Assembly (NCBI GenBank): GCA_022826155.1
Contig: JAJDVL010000044.1
Span: 48,548 to 112,547 of the forward strand
Direction: 5' to 3'
DNA: 64,000 nt
Source: Prochlorococcaceae cyanobacterium jk18x22bins.40
GTDB taxonomy: Bacteria > Cyanobacteriota > Cyanobacteriia > PCC-6307 > Cyanobiaceae
Shown: positions 16,444 through 26,563 of the stretch, piece after piece
Numbering within the stretch: position 1 is the first letter of the stretch
How the letters are laid out: each line of letters begins with the position of its first letter
Notes under the pieces: model-generated
Database searches by the model: none
What the model was told of the DNA's origin: nothing
The model's input: the letters and a program-made list of their open reading frames with translations, nothing else
Made by a program: the position numbers and the translations under genes

Positions 16444-19250
16444 GGAACGTGACGCTGAGCGCCCAAGGGCCAGCCGCCATGGGCGTCAATGGTGGCGTCA
16501 ACGGCGGCCATGAGGCGAGGCGTTGTGGCCAGGGCGGCGCAGAGGCGGCGGTAGTGGTGAATATCTGCAAAGGAAAGCCGATGACCCTTGCGATCTTTGA
16601 GCCACTTTTGGGCAGGGCAGTGGCCACCGATGGTGAAGGTCCAGGTTTCAGGAGACACGCCGTGGAAACATTGTCCGGCATTGATCCACACCTGGCCGGG
16701 ATGGTGATGGTGGGGCGGCCCATAGGAGACGTTCTCCACACAGTTGTCGCCAGGATGCGGGAACGTGGGCATATCCTGTCCCTCCTCCTGGAGAAGGTGA
16801 AGCGCCACCAATTGTTGACCCAGGCCAGCAAGGTCTGCAAACAGGGCTGGGCTACCGATCAGGGGCACAACGGGGAAATCCGATTTCAAATGGTCCCGGT
16901 AGCGCTGACGATAGGCGGGGCTGTGGAGCACGGCATAGATGCTGTGGAGCACGTCCTCCGGTCCAAAGCTGGTCGCCAGATCTCCTGGGCCGTCAGGGAC
17001 AAACGTCAGATTGAGAGCGGCAGAACTGGCATTGACAAAGCTTGGGTTGAGGTTATGTTTCCTGGTTGAGCTAACCTTGACATCCTCGTCGGCCAAGTAC
17101 TGATAGAGGGGGAAAAGGCAGTTGCCACCGCGCCGAAAAAGGTTGAGGTCAGTGGGCCTGTCTGAAATCAAGACAACATCCCATCGCTGCGAGCCAGTCG
17201 CTTGGCCAGCGCGGCCAATGCATAAAGCAAGATTGGGGCCATCCAGCATATGCTTCATAACTTTCCGTCTGGGCCTGCAAATAAAGCCACAGTCACATCC
17301 AGTATAATAAGTGAAGCACTGATCAAAGGGACGGTATAAAATTTTTACGATATGCCGATCTTGATTAGGATAATCTTTCAGGTCTTGCTGGGCTCGCTGC
17401 ACAGACCAATCACGAGTATCTTTTCCCAAGCCATAGGCTTGTCTGGCGTCTTCCACGTCCCGTTGCGAGAAGTCGTTCACAACCTGCCTCAATCGATCTC
17501 CATCAAACTGAATTGACAGCTTGTCACGAGCTGTGGCTATTCCTACAGATTGTTCCAGAAAAATGTCGATTACCTTATAGCCTCTTTCATATTCTTTTGT
17601 CAGCTTCTCGTTCCGTGGCACGAATAGATAGCAGGGAGCGTGGGGCAACAGGCGTCTCCAGGGGGTTGTTTTTACGTCGTTGGCGGCAAGCCAGCCATAT
17701 TTTCCGCCACCAGGGCCGGCGTCACGCTCACCCCAAAGCTCTGCCCAGAACACATTCTTTTTCAGTCGATGAGGGCTGTTGCCATGCTTGACAAAAAGAC
17801 CGATGGCAACACCCTGCTGAATATCAAACACGTTCATATCTCTCCCACCACCAGGGGCCTGCTCCCGGCGTCTGGCATTGCCATGAAGATCCAGCAGGTA
17901 GAGATCATCAAAGGTCTCCATGAGGCTACGGCGCATCCCACGAAAGGTGGGGCTATCCAGATAGCTGTGGTTGGTGACAAATGCGAGAATCCCCTCATCA
18001 GTCTTCTCGATGCACCATTGGGCGAAGCGGATAAATTTCACGTAATCGTCATTGAGCCACTTCATGTTCTTCTCCTGGAGGAGTTGACCATCCACATGGA
18101 AATAACTTCCTGTTGCGCCATCATCATTTTGTCCGCGCAACAACTGATTGATCCAGAAACTCTTGTTGGCAGAGTGTCCCGAATAGGGTGGATTGCCAAT
18201 CACCACCATGACGGGTTTCTGCCGCTTGACTTCATCGGTACTGGCGGCTTCACGGGCCATGGCATGGGCCGGGAACACACCTTGCATCTGCTGACGGCCC
18301 CCTTCCAAGGTGTTGGTGAGAACCAGGTTCAAGCGCTGACCAGGCTCCAGTTGCAGCCCCTGGTGTTTGTTCCCCAATTCCAGGGCCAGCTTCAAGTGGC
18401 CCACGGCATAGGGCGCCATCAGCAGTTCAAAGCCGAACAGTCGCGGTAGCAGGTGCTGCTTCACGTAATCCGGCCAGGTACCAGCCAGCCCTTGCCGCTC
18501 CAAGGTGGCGCGAATTTGAACAATCACTTCCCGCAGGAATGTTCCCGTCCCAGCAGCAGGATCCAAAATCAGGACACGATGCTGTTCATCCGGCCCCGGC
18601 ATCTCGGCCAAACCCCAAGGCACGGCAAACTGATCCTGTAGCAGCTTGTCCACACTGCGGACAATATAGGACACCACCGGCCCAGGCGTATAGTACACAC
18701 CACGAATATCTTTGAGTTCTGGATCATAGGCCTTCAAGAAAGTCTCGTAAAAATGCACCACTGGATCTTCCCGTTGGCTGTGTTGCCTGAAATCCTTCAG
18801 GATTGCCACCATATCGGCTTGCTCCAGAAGACGGGCCAGATCATCAACGATCCAGGCCATCCGTTCATCCAGTCCCGGTGCTGTGACGTGGTTAAAGACG
18901 TCTTGGAGAAACGGGGTGGTTGTGCTGAAGACCGCTGATTGACGGGTGAAGGGCACTCCTGCCGGATGGCCACAGCGGGCGGCAAACAGGCCATAGGTTG
19001 TGGTTTGCGCTTGCAAATCGGCGAAGTCTTCTGCAGAGAGATTCGTGATTAACGCCTGGCGGTAGACTTGCCATAGATCCTGCAACGGCCCTGTGCCCCC
19101 GTCCTCTGCCAGGACCTCAACCATGGCGTCCCGCAGGAGACGGGTCTTGACGGCCATGGTGCGGGCCAGCGTCTCGACATGGCCAATGGTCACCAGCGCC
19201 GCGCTCAAAAAGTCTGGAGAAGGGCTTTCATTATAGGAAGACTTTCCCAT
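16440..19250 (-). CDS. Type ISP restriction-modification methyltransferase, N-terminally truncated
   Basis: This 936-residue protein matches the methylase and target-recognition part of Type ISP/IIG enzymes. It opens in the helical spacer (AEDFADLQAQTTTYGLFAARC). Then come VVHFYETFLKAYDP, DIRGVYYTPGPVVSYIVRSVD, the SAM motif LDPAAGTGTFLREV and the amino-methylase motif VIGNPPYSG. The target-recognition region follows. The family normally has about 200 more residues at the N-terminus with a PD-(D/E)XK-like nuclease (an EAKD-type motif). Here the start lies 6 nt from the divergent bioD start and that domain is absent. Base composition is less GC-rich in the recognition half, suggesting transfer. 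It may be an orphan adenine methylase or an unexpressed remnant. Confidence 0.8.
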   Translation of the reverse strand: MGKSSYNESPSPDFLSAALVTIGHVETLARTMAVKTRLLRDAMVEVLAEDGGTGPLQDLWQVYRQALITNLSAEDFADLQAQTTTYGLFAARCGHPAGVPFTRQSAVFSTTTPFLQDVFNHVTAPGLDERMAWIVDDLARLLEQADMVAILKDFRQHSQREDPVVHFYETFLKAYDPELKDIRGVYYTPGPVVSYIVRSVDKLLQDQFAVPWGLAEMPGPDEQHRVLILDPAAGTGTFLREVIVQIRATLERQGLAGTWPDYVKQHLLPRLFGFELLMAPYAVGHLKLALELGNKHQGLQLEPGQRLNLVLTNTLEGGRQQMQGVFPAHAMAREAASTDEVKRQKPVMVVIGNPPYSGHSANKSFWINQLLRGQNDDGATGSYFHVDGQLLQEKNMKWLNDDYVKFIRFAQWCIEKTDEGILAFVTNHSYLDSPTFRGMRRSLMETFDDLYLLDLHGNARRREQAPGGGRDMNVFDIQQGVAIGLFVKHGNSPHRLKKNVFWAELWGERDAGPGGGKYGWLAANDVKTTPWRRLLPHAPCYLFVPRNEKLTKEYERGYKVIDIFLEQSVGIATARDKLSIQFDGDRLRQVVNDFSQRDVEDARQAYGLGKDTRDWSVQRAQQDLKDYPNQDRHIVKILYRPFDQCFTYYTGCDCGFICRPRRKVMKHMLDGPNLALCIGRAGQATGSQRWDVVLISDRPTDLNLFRRGGNCLFPLYQYLADEDVKVSSTRKHNLNPSFVNASSAALNLTFVPDGPGDLATSFGPEDVLHSIYAVLHSPAYRQRYRDHLKSDFPVVPLIGSPALFADLAGLGQQLVALHLLQEEGQDMPTFPHPGDNCVENVSYGPPHHHHPGQVWINAGQCFHGVSPETWTFTIGGHCPAQKWLKDRKGHRLSFADIHHYRRLCAALATTPRLMAAVDATIDAHGGWPLGAQRHVP

Positions 19251-19256
19251 GCCCCA

Positions 19257-19968
19257 ATGGCCCCATCCGCCCCCTCTCCATCCCGTTCAGATGCCGCCGC
19301 CCCGGCGCTGCCGCGACGGCTGGTGGTGGCGGGCACGGATACGGGGGTGGGCAAAACCATGATCTCGGCCCTGCTGGTGCGGGCCTTGGCGGCCCGCTAT
19401 TGGAAACCCATCCAGGCCGGCTTGCCGCCTCTGAGTGCGGAGCCCAGCGACAGCCAGCAGGTGCGGACCCTCAGCGGTTGCCCTGGCAGCGCCGTTGTGC
19501 CGGAGGCTTATGGTCTCCAACATCCCGCGTCTCCCCACTGGGCCGCCGAGCAGGAGGGAATCGTTCTGGAGCGCCAGCGCCTCTGGCCACCGGAAGACGA
19601 GGAGCACAAAGCGCTGGTGGTGGAGTTGGCAGGGGGTCTGCTGGTGCCCGTCACCCGCAGCCTGTTGCAGATTGACGTGATGGCGGAATGGGCGCTGCCG
19701 GTGGTGCTGGTGGCCCGGGCCGGTCTGGGCACCATCAACCACACCTTGTTGAGTCTGGAGGCCATGCGTCGGCGCCGCATTCCGGTGTTGGGACTGGTGC
19801 TCAACGGAGACGGCTTTGCCGATAACGCCACCGTGTTGCCCCAATTGGGCCGCACCCGTCTCCTGGGTCACGTGCCCCGCCTCCCCACACTGGATCCAGG
19901 GGTACTGGATCAGGTGTGGCGCAGCAGTGGCATGGCAAGCTGGTGGCCGGCAACGGCATCCCCTCCCC

Positions 19969-19976
<8 letters not shown>
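19257..19976 (+). CDS. bioD: Dethiobiotin synthetase
   Basis: This 239-residue P-loop ATPase has Walker A VAGTDTGVGKTMISALL, with YWKPIQAG and VVELAGGLLVPV as further BioD blocks. The enzyme closes the ureido ring of dethiobiotin from diaminopelargonate, CO2 and ATP, the penultimate step of biotin synthesis. I chose the ATG giving MAPSAPSPSR; its start is back to back with the divergent methyltransferase start. bioA, bioF and bioC are not next to it. It overlaps fumC by 8 nt. Confidence 0.92.
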
Positions 19977-21372
<1,396 letters not shown>

Positions 21373-21749
21373 CCCACCTGCATGACGCCGCCACGCCTCC
21401 TGCCAGTTTAAGGAACAGTTGGCCACAAATTCAGGTGTTGGTGGGTCAGGCGTGGCTGGGGTCCATGGCGATAGCCGTGATCAGTGTGTTGGTAGCCAAG
21501 AGCGATTACAGAGAAAACTCTTGAAAGAATGACTTCAACTTGTTCAGAGGTGATTTAAGAAACTTTTGTAAAACTTTACAATTTAATGCTTGCGATCTGG
21601 CCAGTTCATGGTTACAATTTTGGGATCAAAGCCGTCTTCAGGTTGGTCATATCAGGTATTCAAGCGCAGCCCTCGGACATCTTGCTCTGAAAGTTGAAAC
21701 ACCCCTACACCCAATCTGACACGGCCGTTTTGTTCACAGAACCTACGGC
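21373..21749. other. 377-nt region without a convincing gene, AT-rich centre
   Basis: I see no open frame that looks like a protein here. The centre is much richer in A and T than the surroundings. It contains the inverted repeat TTGTAAA-AC-TTTACAA at 21566-21581, which resembles an operator. Several A/T-rich hexamers could act as promoter elements for the downstream orphan ORF. It may also be a scar of a lost gene. Confidence 0.5.
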
Positions 21750-22085
21750 ATGAACACCCGCATCGATGCCCTTGGGTACGACTTCAGCACCCGTATTGAG
21801 CAAGTGTACCAACTCCTCTTGCCAGAGAAACAGTGCCCCCTGCGCCTTACCATGCTGCACGGCGCATGGACGGGCGTCAAAGCAACGGTGTCTGCTGGCT
21901 GGCTCATACTCCTCACCGACGACCTGGGGGTGATCTGGCTGGAAATCAAGGCCAGCGAAGCCAGGGCCGGCAAGCGGTTGGACGAACTCAGAGAGGACAC
22001 GAGAGAACAACGCTCCGACCTGAAGTCTCTCGGCGCAAAAGTAGATTGCTTGGTGGAAAGCGTTCTGGTGGCCAGGCAGTCCTGA
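21750..22085 (+). CDS. Hypothetical protein with a C-terminal coiled coil
   Basis: This 111-residue predicted protein is not recognised. It begins MNTRIDALGYDFSTRIEQVY. A short hydrophobic stretch follows (WLILLTDDLGVIWLEI), and it ends in a charged heptad-like helix (ARAGKRLDELREDTREQR... then LGAKVDCLVESVL). The repeated TRIDxL/TRIEQ words resemble small coiled-coil proteins found beside mobile or toxin-related genes. It sits alone between fumC and a convergent monooxygenase. Coding use looks plausible but it could be a gene fragment. Confidence 0.45.
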   Translation: MNTRIDALGYDFSTRIEQVYQLLLPEKQCPLRLTMLHGAWTGVKATVSAGWLILLTDDLGVIWLEIKASEARAGKRLDELREDTREQRSDLKSLGAKVDCLVESVLVARQS

Positions 22086-22116
22086 GAGCGGGCGCCGATC
22101 CAGCTTGTCTCCCAAG

Positions 22117-23283
22117 TCAGGTGGGGGAAGGGTGATTTTCGTGGTGTCCCTGGTTTGCTGGCTGCGCAGCCGAACGGCGACGTCCTGTGCGTTCGCTGAT
22201 CTGGCGGCTCCTCTGCTGGGAATCGTGAACAACGGGACGCCGTTCTCTGTCGTAGGCCGCCAGGGCGGCAAGGGGATTACCAGGACGGGCCGCGATGCTT
22301 GCGGCCAACACACCGGCATCCTCCAGGCCGGTACACATGCCCCGCGCCTGGGAGGAACTCATGGCATGGGCGGCATCACCAATTAATGCCATTGGACCCA
22401 GCGCCAACCGCGGCAGACAGTCAATATCAAAGGAGTAGTTACACACCAATGAAGTAGCGGGCGTAGCGGCAAAAAGGGCCTGCACGTCGGTTGGCAGCTT
22501 GTCCACCTCGGGGGGCGGCGGCGGCTCGGCCAACCGCTGCCGGCGCGAGGCAGCCGTTGCAGGATAGGGCTCTTCGCAAAAGAAGCCCCAGTGGGTCCAG
22601 GCCTTGCCGTGCTGGTCGTGGCCCAAGTCAAAGATGTTGGCATAAATTCCGCGGCCACGGGCATAGACGATGAAATCCCCTTGGCAACAGAATTGGTCGT
22701 CCTGCACCAGCCCACGCCACACCCGATCCCCCAGGTAATGGTAACGGCGTTCCGGAGCCACCACGGTAGCCAGGGCGGAATGGATGCCGTCGGCGCCAAT
22801 CAGCAGGTCACCACACCAATGGCGCCCATCACTGAAGGTGGCCGTGATTCGGGGGCCGGGGCCTGAGCCAGCCCATGGCTGCTGCACATCAACGGTTTTC
22901 AGGGTGGCGCCGCCACAAAAGGCAGTGGCGTCGAACGTTGACCAGAGCCGGTTGAGAATCACGGAGCGGCGGATCAGCAGTGATGGGCGCCGGGACGGAT
23001 TTTGGTTGGCCGGCTCGCTGCTGATGGGGTCGCCGCGCAGGTTACGAAAGCAGAACCGCCGTACGGGCTGTGCCGCTGCCACCAGCTCATCCACGATCCT
23101 GCCGAGTCCCGCTTGATCAAGCGCCACCAGCCCGCGGCTCATGAGCAGGATGCCGCATCCCTGGGTGCGGGGCTGGGCTGCCCGCTCGAACAGGGTCACG
23201 TCGTGACCTTGGCGTTGCAGCAGGACGGCCAGGGTCAGGCCACTGGTGCCGGCGCCCACCACACCAATTCTTAAGGCTCCCAC
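22117..23283 (-). CDS. FAD-dependent monooxygenase (UbiH/PHBH-like)
   Basis: This 388-residue flavoprotein has the dinucleotide-binding motif GVVGAGTSGLTLAVLL at the N-terminus. A DG-type motif (LLIGADGIHSAL) lies near residue 165 and the FAD-ribityl motif ALIGDAAHAMSSSQARGM near residue 300. This is the group A aromatic hydroxylase layout. The C-terminus is short and hydrophilic. The substrate cannot be read from the sequence. It is divergent from the YbdK-like ligase gene with 84 nt between starts. Confidence 0.85.
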   Translation of the reverse strand: MGALRIGVVGAGTSGLTLAVLLQRQGHDVTLFERAAQPRTQGCGILLMSRGLVALDQAGLGRIVDELVAAAQPVRRFCFRNLRGDPISSEPANQNPSRRPSLLIRRSVILNRLWSTFDATAFCGGATLKTVDVQQPWAGSGPGPRITATFSDGRHWCGDLLIGADGIHSALATVVAPERRYHYLGDRVWRGLVQDDQFCCQGDFIVYARGRGIYANIFDLGHDQHGKAWTHWGFFCEEPYPATAASRRQRLAEPPPPPEVDKLPTDVQALFAATPATSLVCNYSFDIDCLPRLALGPMALIGDAAHAMSSSQARGMCTGLEDAGVLAASIAARPGNPLAALAAYDRERRPVVHDSQQRSRQISERTGRRRSAAQPANQGHHENHPSPT

Positions 23284-23367
23284 GCCTGCTGCTTCTGATT
23301 GGAGGACAACATATCAGTACAGTCTGTCGTGCCGGGTTCCATTGCGTCATTGAAGGGTGAACGCACC

Positions 23368-24558
23368 ATGACGGACAGCAGCGATCACTTCCCCATCACC
23401 CTGGGGGTGGAGGAAGAACTATTTCTTGTGGATCCCCAATCTGGGGATCTGTTGGTGGATCCCGACATGGGGATTTTTGAGACCTGTGCCGCCACCTGCG
23501 GTCCCCACAAGGTGGTGCGGGAGTTTTTCCGCTGCCAGATTGAAACCAACACCCGGGTTTGCCACTCGGTGGCGGAGGTGCGCACGGCCTTGCAGGAGAC
23601 CCGAAGAATCGTCGTGGATGCGGCGGCACGACACGGGGCCTCGGTCATGGCCTCGTCCACCCACCCCTTTGCGGCATGGCAGGCGCAAATGGTAACGCCC
23701 AGTGAGCGCTACCAGCGCTTTCTCGCCAGCTTCCAGGACGCGGTCCGGCATTTCGTGATCAACGGCATGCACGTTCATGCCGGGTTTGGTGATCCGAATA
23801 CCCGCATTGTGGTGATGACCGCCCTGCGCCGCTACCTGCCCCTGCTTCATGGCCTGTCCAGCTCGTCGCCGTTCAGCAGCGGCCGGGAGACGGGATTCAA
23901 GTCCTACCGGTTAAGCCTGCTGAGCGCCCTGCCCCGCACCGGGATGCCCAACCCGTTCTATTCCCGGGCGGATTACGACCACCTGATGGCCGAATACCGG
24001 CGGATGGGCTTCGTTCGGGACGGCAGCGAGCTGTGGTGGGATATCCGACCGTCCCAATTCTTCCCCACCATTGAATTGCGCATCTGTGACGCCTGCACCC
24101 GCATGGAAGACGGGGTGGGCTTGGTGGCGCTCTATGCCTGCCTGATCCGTTGGCTACTGCGCCAGGCACGCATGGGCACGCTGCCGGCCGAACCGCCCAC
24201 TGAACTGATTGAGGAGGAACGCTGGATTACACAGCGCCATGGCGTGTCCCCCCTCTTCCATCACCGCAGTTGTGACGAGGACAGGATGGGGCGTCCCCAC
24301 ACCCTGGAAGAACTCCGGGAGCACTTGGCGGAGGACGCCCGTGCCCTGGATTGCGAGGCGGAGTTGCACCACGCCCTCACCCTTGCCCGGGACGGCACCT
24401 GCGCGGATCGCCAACTGGACCTTTACCGTCACCGCCGCCAGGAAGGAGACGATCACCAGAAAGCCCTGCATCACGTGGTGGATCTGCTGTTGACCCACAC
24501 CAAAGAGCACGATGCCCAGGGCACTACCCTAGGAAAGAACCTGAACCAGACGGCATGA
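23368..24558 (+). CDS. Carboxylate-amine ligase, YbdK/GCS2 family
   Basis: This 396-residue GCS2-type protein begins with the YbdK hallmark (ITLGVEEELFLVDPQSGDL). It contains FRCQIETNTRVCHSVAEVR, INGMHVHAGFGD and ELWWDIRPSQFFPTIELRICDACT. YbdK proteins have weak glutamate-cysteine ligase activity and are distinct from the dedicated cyanobacterial GshA, so the physiological product is uncertain. I chose the ATG giving MTDSSDHFPI, preceded by AAGGGTGAA. Its stop overlaps the ndhG start by 4 nt, an unusual partner for NDH-1 genes. Confidence 0.88.
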   Translation: MTDSSDHFPITLGVEEELFLVDPQSGDLLVDPDMGIFETCAATCGPHKVVREFFRCQIETNTRVCHSVAEVRTALQETRRIVVDAAARHGASVMASSTHPFAAWQAQMVTPSERYQRFLASFQDAVRHFVINGMHVHAGFGDPNTRIVVMTALRRYLPLLHGLSSSSPFSSGRETGFKSYRLSLLSALPRTGMPNPFYSRADYDHLMAEYRRMGFVRDGSELWWDIRPSQFFPTIELRICDACTRMEDGVGLVALYACLIRWLLRQARMGTLPAEPPTELIEEERWITQRHGVSPLFHHRSCDEDRMGRPHTLEELREHLAEDARALDCEAELHHALTLARDGTCADRQLDLYRHRRQEGDDHQKALHHVVDLLLTHTKEHDAQGTTLGKNLNQTA

Positions 24559-25178
24559 GCCTTGCGCTCTCCACCCAGCTCATTTGCTTCCTGCTGCTCT
24601 CCGGCGCCTTGCTGTTGGGAGCTTTGGGGGTTGTACTGCTGCCCAACGTGGTCTATTCCGCTTTTCTCCTGGGTGGTGTGCTGCTGTCCATGGCAGGGCT
24701 CTATCTGCTGCTCAATGCCAGCTTCGTGGCCGCCGCCCAAGTGTTGGTGTATGTGGGCGCCGTCAACGTGTTGATCCTCTTTGCCATCATGCTGGTGAAC
24801 AAGCGTCAGCCCCTGCGACCCATGCGGGTGCTGCTGCTGCGTCGGCTGCTGTCGGTGGGGGTCTGTCTGGGACTGCTGGCCCTCCTTGTTCAGGTGGCTC
24901 TCACCACCTCCTGGTCTGTCCCTGGCCCCCCATCCATCGGTGAAGCCGCCATCACCCGCATTGGCGAGCATTTCTTCACGGATTACCTGCTCCCCTTCGA
25001 GGTGGCCTCGGTGTTGTTGTTAATGGCCATGATTGGTGCCATCGTGCTGGCCCGCCGTGACGTGCTGGCCCGTGACGTGGTCACCGGCGCACCCGCGGAC
25101 CAGGCCCTCCTGGAACGGCAGCGCCCACCCCTTCTTCCCAGCCAGGACGGATCCTCTCCATCAGCGCCTTCCCCATGA
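24555..25178 (+). CDS. ndhG: NAD(P)H-quinone oxidoreductase subunit 6 (NdhG)
   Basis: This 207-residue membrane protein has five hydrophobic helices. The conserved block [23 protein letters not shown] and a late helix [24 protein letters not shown] fit the NuoJ/NdhG family. The hydrophilic C-terminus is long. It is part of the membrane arm of NDH-1, which serves respiration and cyclic electron flow around photosystem I. It overlaps the upstream ligase and downstream ndhE by 4 nt each. The usual upstream partners ndhA and ndhI are absent. Confidence 0.95.
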   Translation: MSLALSTQLICFLLLSGALLLGALGVVLLPNVVYSAFLLGGVLLSMAGLYLLLNASFVAAAQVLVYVGAVNVLILFAIMLVNKRQPLRPMRVLLLRRLLSVGVCLGLLALLVQVALTTSWSVPGPPSIGEAAITRIGEHFFTDYLLPFEVASVLLLMAMIGAIVLARRDVLARDVVTGAPADQALLERQRPPLLPSQDGSSPSAPSP

Positions 25179-25498
25179 TCACCATCACGGACATTCCCCT
25201 CCAGGCTTACCTGGTGGTTGCCGCCATGCTCTTCTGCATCGGCGTCTGGGGGCTCATCAACAGCCGCAATGCGGTGCGGGTGCTGATGAGCATTGAACTC
25301 ATGCTCAATGCCGTCAACCTGAACATGATGGCCTTCTCCAGTTATCTGGATGGGGCACAAGTGCGGGGCCAAGTGTTTGCCGTGTTTATCATCACCGTGG
25401 CCGCCGCCGAGGCCGCCGTGGGGTTGGCCATTCTGCTGTCCCTCTACCGCAACCGCGACACTGTGGACATGGAGCAGTTCAACCTGTTGCGGTGGTAG
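25175..25498 (+). CDS. ndhE: NAD(P)H-quinone oxidoreductase subunit 4L (NdhE)
   Basis: This 107-residue NuoK/NdhE has three helices and the hallmark [16 protein letters not shown], with a buried Glu in helix 2. [24 protein letters not shown] follows. It is a proton-channel subunit of the NDH-1 membrane arm. It is coupled to ndhG by a 4-nt overlap. In marine Synechococcus nadK follows closely; here about 1.07 kb of accessory sequence separates them. Confidence 0.96.
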   Translation: MITITDIPLQAYLVVAAMLFCIGVWGLINSRNAVRVLMSIELMLNAVNLNMMAFSSYLDGAQVRGQVFAVFIITVAAAEAAVGLAILLSLYRNRDTVDMEQFNLLRW

Positions 25499-25550
25499 CA
25501 GTTGCTTTCTCTTAGCCAGTTAACCTGGTCTTGAGCCTGATCAAGAAACA

Positions 25551-26084
25551 ATGACAACAGCAGAGGTCACTTGGGACATTGGTTCCATTGATGCCGCCAC
25601 TGGAGCATTGAGCAGGTTGGCGGAGTTGGAGCGGGCTGTTCGGAAAGCTGCCGTCCTCAAAAGGGTGAGCGGGGTTCTGAAGCTTGTTCAGTTGGCTCGC
25701 CTCTGGGCACTTGTCAACATTCTCGACGTTTGGTTGCTCTTGATTATGGGGATTGCCCACTGGAAAACCCAGCGGCTGACCTCGTACATGAACCAGGAAG
25801 CGTTTGACGGTGATGAGGGACTGGCTGAGTTGAAGGGGGTTGCCAGGCGCTGCGGGGATCTGGTGCAGCGTCTTGATGGCTCTTGTGGCAAGCGCCGTCG
25901 CCTGGGACGACGCTGGGGGCTGCTACTGCCACTGAACGGCCTGGTTCTGCATCAACTGGAAAACCTGACTTGCGAGGTGGAAGACATCGGCGAGACCGCT
26001 GCCCTGTCCGCCAGCCCTGATCTCAGGGCTGGCATCATGAATCAGTTGACTGCCCACGGCATCGTCTCAGCCGACGATCTGTAG
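25551..26084 (+). CDS. Hypothetical protein with one hydrophobic segment
   Basis: This 177-residue predicted protein is not recognised. The N-terminal 50 residues form an amphipathic helix, followed by one hydrophobic stretch (LWALVNILDVWLLLIMGIA) and a charged region. A basic patch (CGKRRRLGRRWG) and a last acidic helix end it. It could be a membrane-tethered protein. Its stop touches the start of the RelE/HigB-like frame, so the two may form one transcript inserted between ndhE and nadK. It does not look like a known antitoxin: no ribbon-helix-helix, HTH or AbrB motif is visible. Confidence 0.5.
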   Translation: MTTAEVTWDIGSIDAATGALSRLAELERAVRKAAVLKRVSGVLKLVQLARLWALVNILDVWLLLIMGIAHWKTQRLTSYMNQEAFDGDEGLAELKGVARRCGDLVQRLDGSCGKRRRLGRRWGLLLPLNGLVLHQLENLTCEVEDIGETAALSASPDLRAGIMNQLTAHGIVSADDL

Positions 26085-26454
26085 TGTCCGTGGCAGCAGG
26101 GAGATGTCTGAAGCACTCTAGCGGGTTTGAAAACAATCTCCAATCCTTTGCCAACAGGAAGGATCCGGGGTTAACCGAGCGTGTTCACAAAGAGTTGACA
26201 TTACGATTGGAACAGGGTCCTCCAGGCAATGATCACCGCCTGAGCGGATTTCAAAGCCTTCCCGTCTTCAAAATGCGGGTTCCGGCCCAGGGGCGTGGCA
26301 AGAGTGGCGGAGCCCGTGTCATCTACTACTGTGACCAGGAAAGTCTCCTTCCGCTCTTTTGATTTACGTTAAGTCCAAGAAGACCGACATGAGCCCAGCA
26401 GACCGCAAGCAGATTAAGGACGCCCTCCAGGATGCTGGCCTCTGGCCAGAATGA
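26084..26454 (+). pseudogene. RelE/HigB-like toxin, frameshifted near its 3' end
   Basis: The first frame gives 92 residues, with LQSFANRKDPGLTERVHKEL at the N-terminus. Near the end is the core KMRVPAQGRGKSGGARVIYY, typical of RelE/HigB-type mRNA interferases. The frame stops just after DQESLLPLF. Shifting by one base at the run of four T's (26357-26360) restores the family C-terminus (LIYVKSKKTDMSPADRKQI and LQDAGLWPE), giving 123 residues. One T appears to be missing from a TTTTT run. The gene is therefore a pseudogene, or the assembly has an indel. The start is GTG, and no adjacent antitoxin is recognised. Confidence 0.7.
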
Positions 26455-26563
26455 ACCACCATGGCCGGCGCCAAGGAGTCCCTCTGGACAAGGTCAGGGA
26501 TCTCCCCCGTGCCAGGCGACCCCCTGGCACGGGGCAACCGTTGTCCGGCCCTCCTGACTTGCT

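Noticed and set aside
21566..21581. NtcA binding site
   Set aside because: The palindrome has GTA-N6-TAC spacing, not the GTA-N8-TAC needed for NtcA.
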